Source: Algicola sp.
GTDB lineage: Bacteria > Bacteroidota > Bacteroidia > Flavobacteriales > Flavobacteriaceae
Direction of reading: 5' to 3'
Length of the DNA stretch: 64,000 nt
NCBI GenBank assembly: GCA_018222915.1
Contig: JAAEZI010000008.1
Location: 1-64,000, forward strand
Shown: positions 63,201-64,000 of the stretch, one piece after another
Numbering within the stretch: position 1 is the first letter of the stretch
Layout: every line of letters begins with the position of its first letter
Position numbers and translations under genes: made by a program
Notes under the pieces: model-generated
What the model saw: only the letters and a program-made list of their open reading frames with translations
Told to the model about the DNA's origin: nothing
Database searches by the model: none

Positions 63201-63923
63201 TTCGGCTGCAAATTGTCCGCCATGAGTACCATTCGTATACATCGGGTGATGCATGGCTAAAACAATGGTTTTATTTTGAGCTTTTTTGAGTTCACCTTCT
63301 AATTCCAAAAAGAAGCGCTCACGTGTTTTGATCTCACATTCATCATTAATCGTTGGATTAGAATTCCAGTTTTCTAAATACCATTGGGTGTCTATTACAA
63401 TGAGTTTTATATTCTCATTAATATCGATATCTTCCAAAGGACATCCATTTTCTGGTTGGAATGTATTCTTGCCAAGTGCATCTTCAATATATTTTTCTTG
63501 TCGCTTTAAACCTTTAAGACCATTCGCATACCAGTCATGATTACCAGGAATAAACAACACATCGCCTTTAAAATTCTCAACAGATTTCAACTGACCGTTG
63601 AGTGCATTCTCAGCCATCGCTCTATGTGGATCATTTTCAGAAGGCAGTCCGTCAGGATAAATATTATCTCCTAAAAAGATGGTATAATCATCTTCTGTAT
63701 TTCGAGCTGCGATGTGGTTATTAAAAGCTGTTAAGGCCTGAGACATCCCACCCATGGGTGATACTCCAGCATCTCCAATGAGATAAAAAGTTTTATCGAT
63801 CTCTTTGTTTGGAAGTTCGACCGTGGCATCCTCTTCTTCTTTATACTGTGCTTTGTATGTAGCACATGCTGTTATAAATATGCTAAAAGCAAAACAGACC
63901 AATAGTTTTTTAAAGTTGGGCAT
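60216..63923 (-). CDS. Lipoprotein fusing a metallophosphoesterase to an Omp85-type barrel
   Basis: 1235 aa. Signal peptide with lipobox ITAC. Residues 45-330 form a calcineurin-like phosphoesterase: LIGDAGVSPMGG, FLGDNIYPDG, IPGNHDWY, MHHPMYTNG, VSGHEHTLQ. A middle region (about 390-830) of unknown fold follows, with KYLGKYNNDYGGELYMIEE and PIPRDRDQVFSNFDG. The last 380 or so residues look like an outer-membrane barrel of the Omp85/surface-antigen group, with GFNPDDGVSLG, GGQNGLRGFRTERF and a terminal aromatic (SFGFGLNF). This long fusion recurs in flavobacteria. It may release phosphate at the surface or remodel phospho-groups; the function is not established. Confidence 0.9.
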   Translation of the reverse strand: MPNFKKLLVCFAFSIFITACATYKAQYKEEEDATVELPNKEIDKTFYLIGDAGVSPMGGMSQALTAFNNHIAARNTEDDYTIFLGDNIYPDGLPSENDPHRAMAENALNGQLKSVENFKGDVLFIPGNHDWYANGLKGLKRQEKYIEDALGKNTFQPENGCPLEDIDINENIKLIVIDTQWYLENWNSNPTINDECEIKTRERFFLELEGELKKAQNKTIVLAMHHPMYTNGTHGGQFAAEKHLYPTQSKIPVPVFSSLIAQVRTQGGVSIQDRYNERYNELMKRLETLVFDSENLVVVSGHEHTLQYIENERIKQIVSGSGAKESSATLSNNGFFSYGGQGFAELTIFKDGSSWVTIYGVENGEPKKMFTKEVYPPTKDYDVSDLPDSFPQEIETSVYTAEETDKSGFFESVWGDHYRDVYSTKITAKVATLDTLYGGLEIVRAGGGHQTRSLRLKTKDGRELNMRALRKSATQYLQTVMFKDTYIQDDFEQTAIEGLIQDFYTAAHPYAFMVVPELSDAAKIYHTNPRIFYIPKHKYLGKYNNDYGGELYMIEERPEENYTDERNFGYADDIESTHDIIEKVREDEKYKIDENAYVRARLFDMLIGDWDRHQDQWRWAQFDQENGDKWFRPIPRDRDQVFSNFDGALLDVMRIISGSTKQLQVYDSELKDIEWMNAAGVKLDRVMVQQSTKEKWLEHAQFLQDNITDEVIDSAFLNVPEAAQDSTLMEIKEHLKGRRANLRDIATRYYEFLNELVILTGTDKDDYIEVQRIGDKQTRVIISRIKDGEKADVLVDKVFHKDVTKELWIYGLDDKDIFEVTGKANNLIFTRLIGGQENDTYIIKAGRRIKVYDHESKPNTVQENKGGTIRFTDVYKLNLFDFQKYITTNSVITPAIGFNPDDGVSLGLQYVKTKNGFQRNPFSQEHRFRGGYFFATSGFSLIYDGEFANIMNDWNLHIGGQFTSENFTNNFFGFGNETVNNDDELDLDYNRVKTSIYMAKAGIIKKGNFGSDYGFRAVFEAIEIGNTDGRFITDIVPSSTEDFYERRIFGALEAEYNYKSFDNQLNPTRGMTFLLNVGGKTEFENSKFTYGYVNTNLGFYNAITKNRKLVLKTDARAQFRFGDDLIFYQAANIGGQNGLRGFRTERFTGKNSFVGSADVRYSFNSFKTSTLPLQIGVFGGFDVGRVWLKNDFSEKWHNDYGGGLWITAAESLSGTFNLFNSTEGLRFSFGFGLNF

Positions 63924-64000
63924 ATATTATTTTTGAATTACAAAATAACAATCAAAAAATTGTTAAGTTTGTTCATATCACTAAAGATATTGATTCTAAC

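Noticed and set aside
1-64000. CRISPR arrays, tRNA, rRNA, insertion sequences
   Set aside because: I looked for regular direct repeats, cloverleaf-like stretches and transposase motifs and saw none.

Overview
The window reads as a chromosomal piece of a marine member of the Flavobacteriaceae (Bacteroidota). The DNA is AT-rich. There is a SusC/SusD polysaccharide utilization locus with a Y_Y_Y/LuxR-type sensor. Many exported proteins have Bacteroidota-style lipoprotein signals (SC or AC lipobox). Several upstream regions carry the Bacteroidota -7 promoter element TAnnTTTG. A mevalonate pathway and a deoxyhypusine-synthase-like polyamine operon also fit. I see no rRNA, tRNA, insertion sequence, phage gene or CRISPR array.

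Layout. (1) About 1-22.8 kb, minus strand: a polysaccharide utilization locus. The order of transcription is sensor/regulator, SusC, SusD, a double-LamG lipoprotein, two GH144-type (endo-beta-1,2-glucanase family) lipoproteins, an esterase, two GH3 beta-glucosidases, a GH2 enzyme with a malectin-like tail, a second esterase, an S1 sulfatase, and the start of another exported protein cut by the window edge. The glycosidase set points to a beta-glucan, plausibly beta-1,2-linked and substituted. One GH3 has lost its lipoprotein signal peptide to an in-frame stop. (2) 22.9-26.4 kb: MtfA-like peptidase, M19 dipeptidase, guanine deaminase, GNAT acetyltransferase. (3) 26.6-32.7 kb, plus strand: a compact arsenosugar operon: AhpD-like protein, ArsS radical SAM enzyme, exported rhodanese, DUF2064 glycosyltransferase, purine nucleoside phosphorylase, ArsM, then a DUF547 lipoprotein and a second arsenosugar-type glycosyltransferase. 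(4) 32.7-34.4 kb, minus: phosphatase and GH113-like lipoprotein. (5) 34.5-41.0 kb, plus: a FAD oxidoreductase and a membrane 4Fe-4S protein, then three translationally coupled membrane-linked glycosyltransferases. (6) 41.0-47.0 kb, minus: polyamine operon (arginine decarboxylase, agmatinase, deoxyhypusine synthase homologue, GNAT-nitrilase fusion, acidic small protein) behind a long leader with a candidate 50-codon upstream ORF. (7) 47.2-64 kb: cell-envelope and housekeeping genes: transglutaminase-like protein, pseudouridine synthase, UbiA prenyltransferase, SGNH-like/MBOAT pair, two mevalonate-pathway GHMP enzymes, DUF1697, DUF4174, HI0933-family flavoprotein, GDPD, DUF2254 membrane protein, and a lipoprotein that fuses a phosphoesterase to an Omp85-type barrel.

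The points I rate most worth checking are the interrupted GH3 signal peptide, the TGACGTA heptamer array before susC, the upstream ORF before arginine decarboxylase, and the possibility that the redox and glycosyltransferase genes after the arsenosugar operon extend that pathway. Most gaps are short. The only stretch over 300 bp without a long gene is 46752-47230, which holds the arginine decarboxylase leader. All function calls come from motif recognition by eye; no database search was run.
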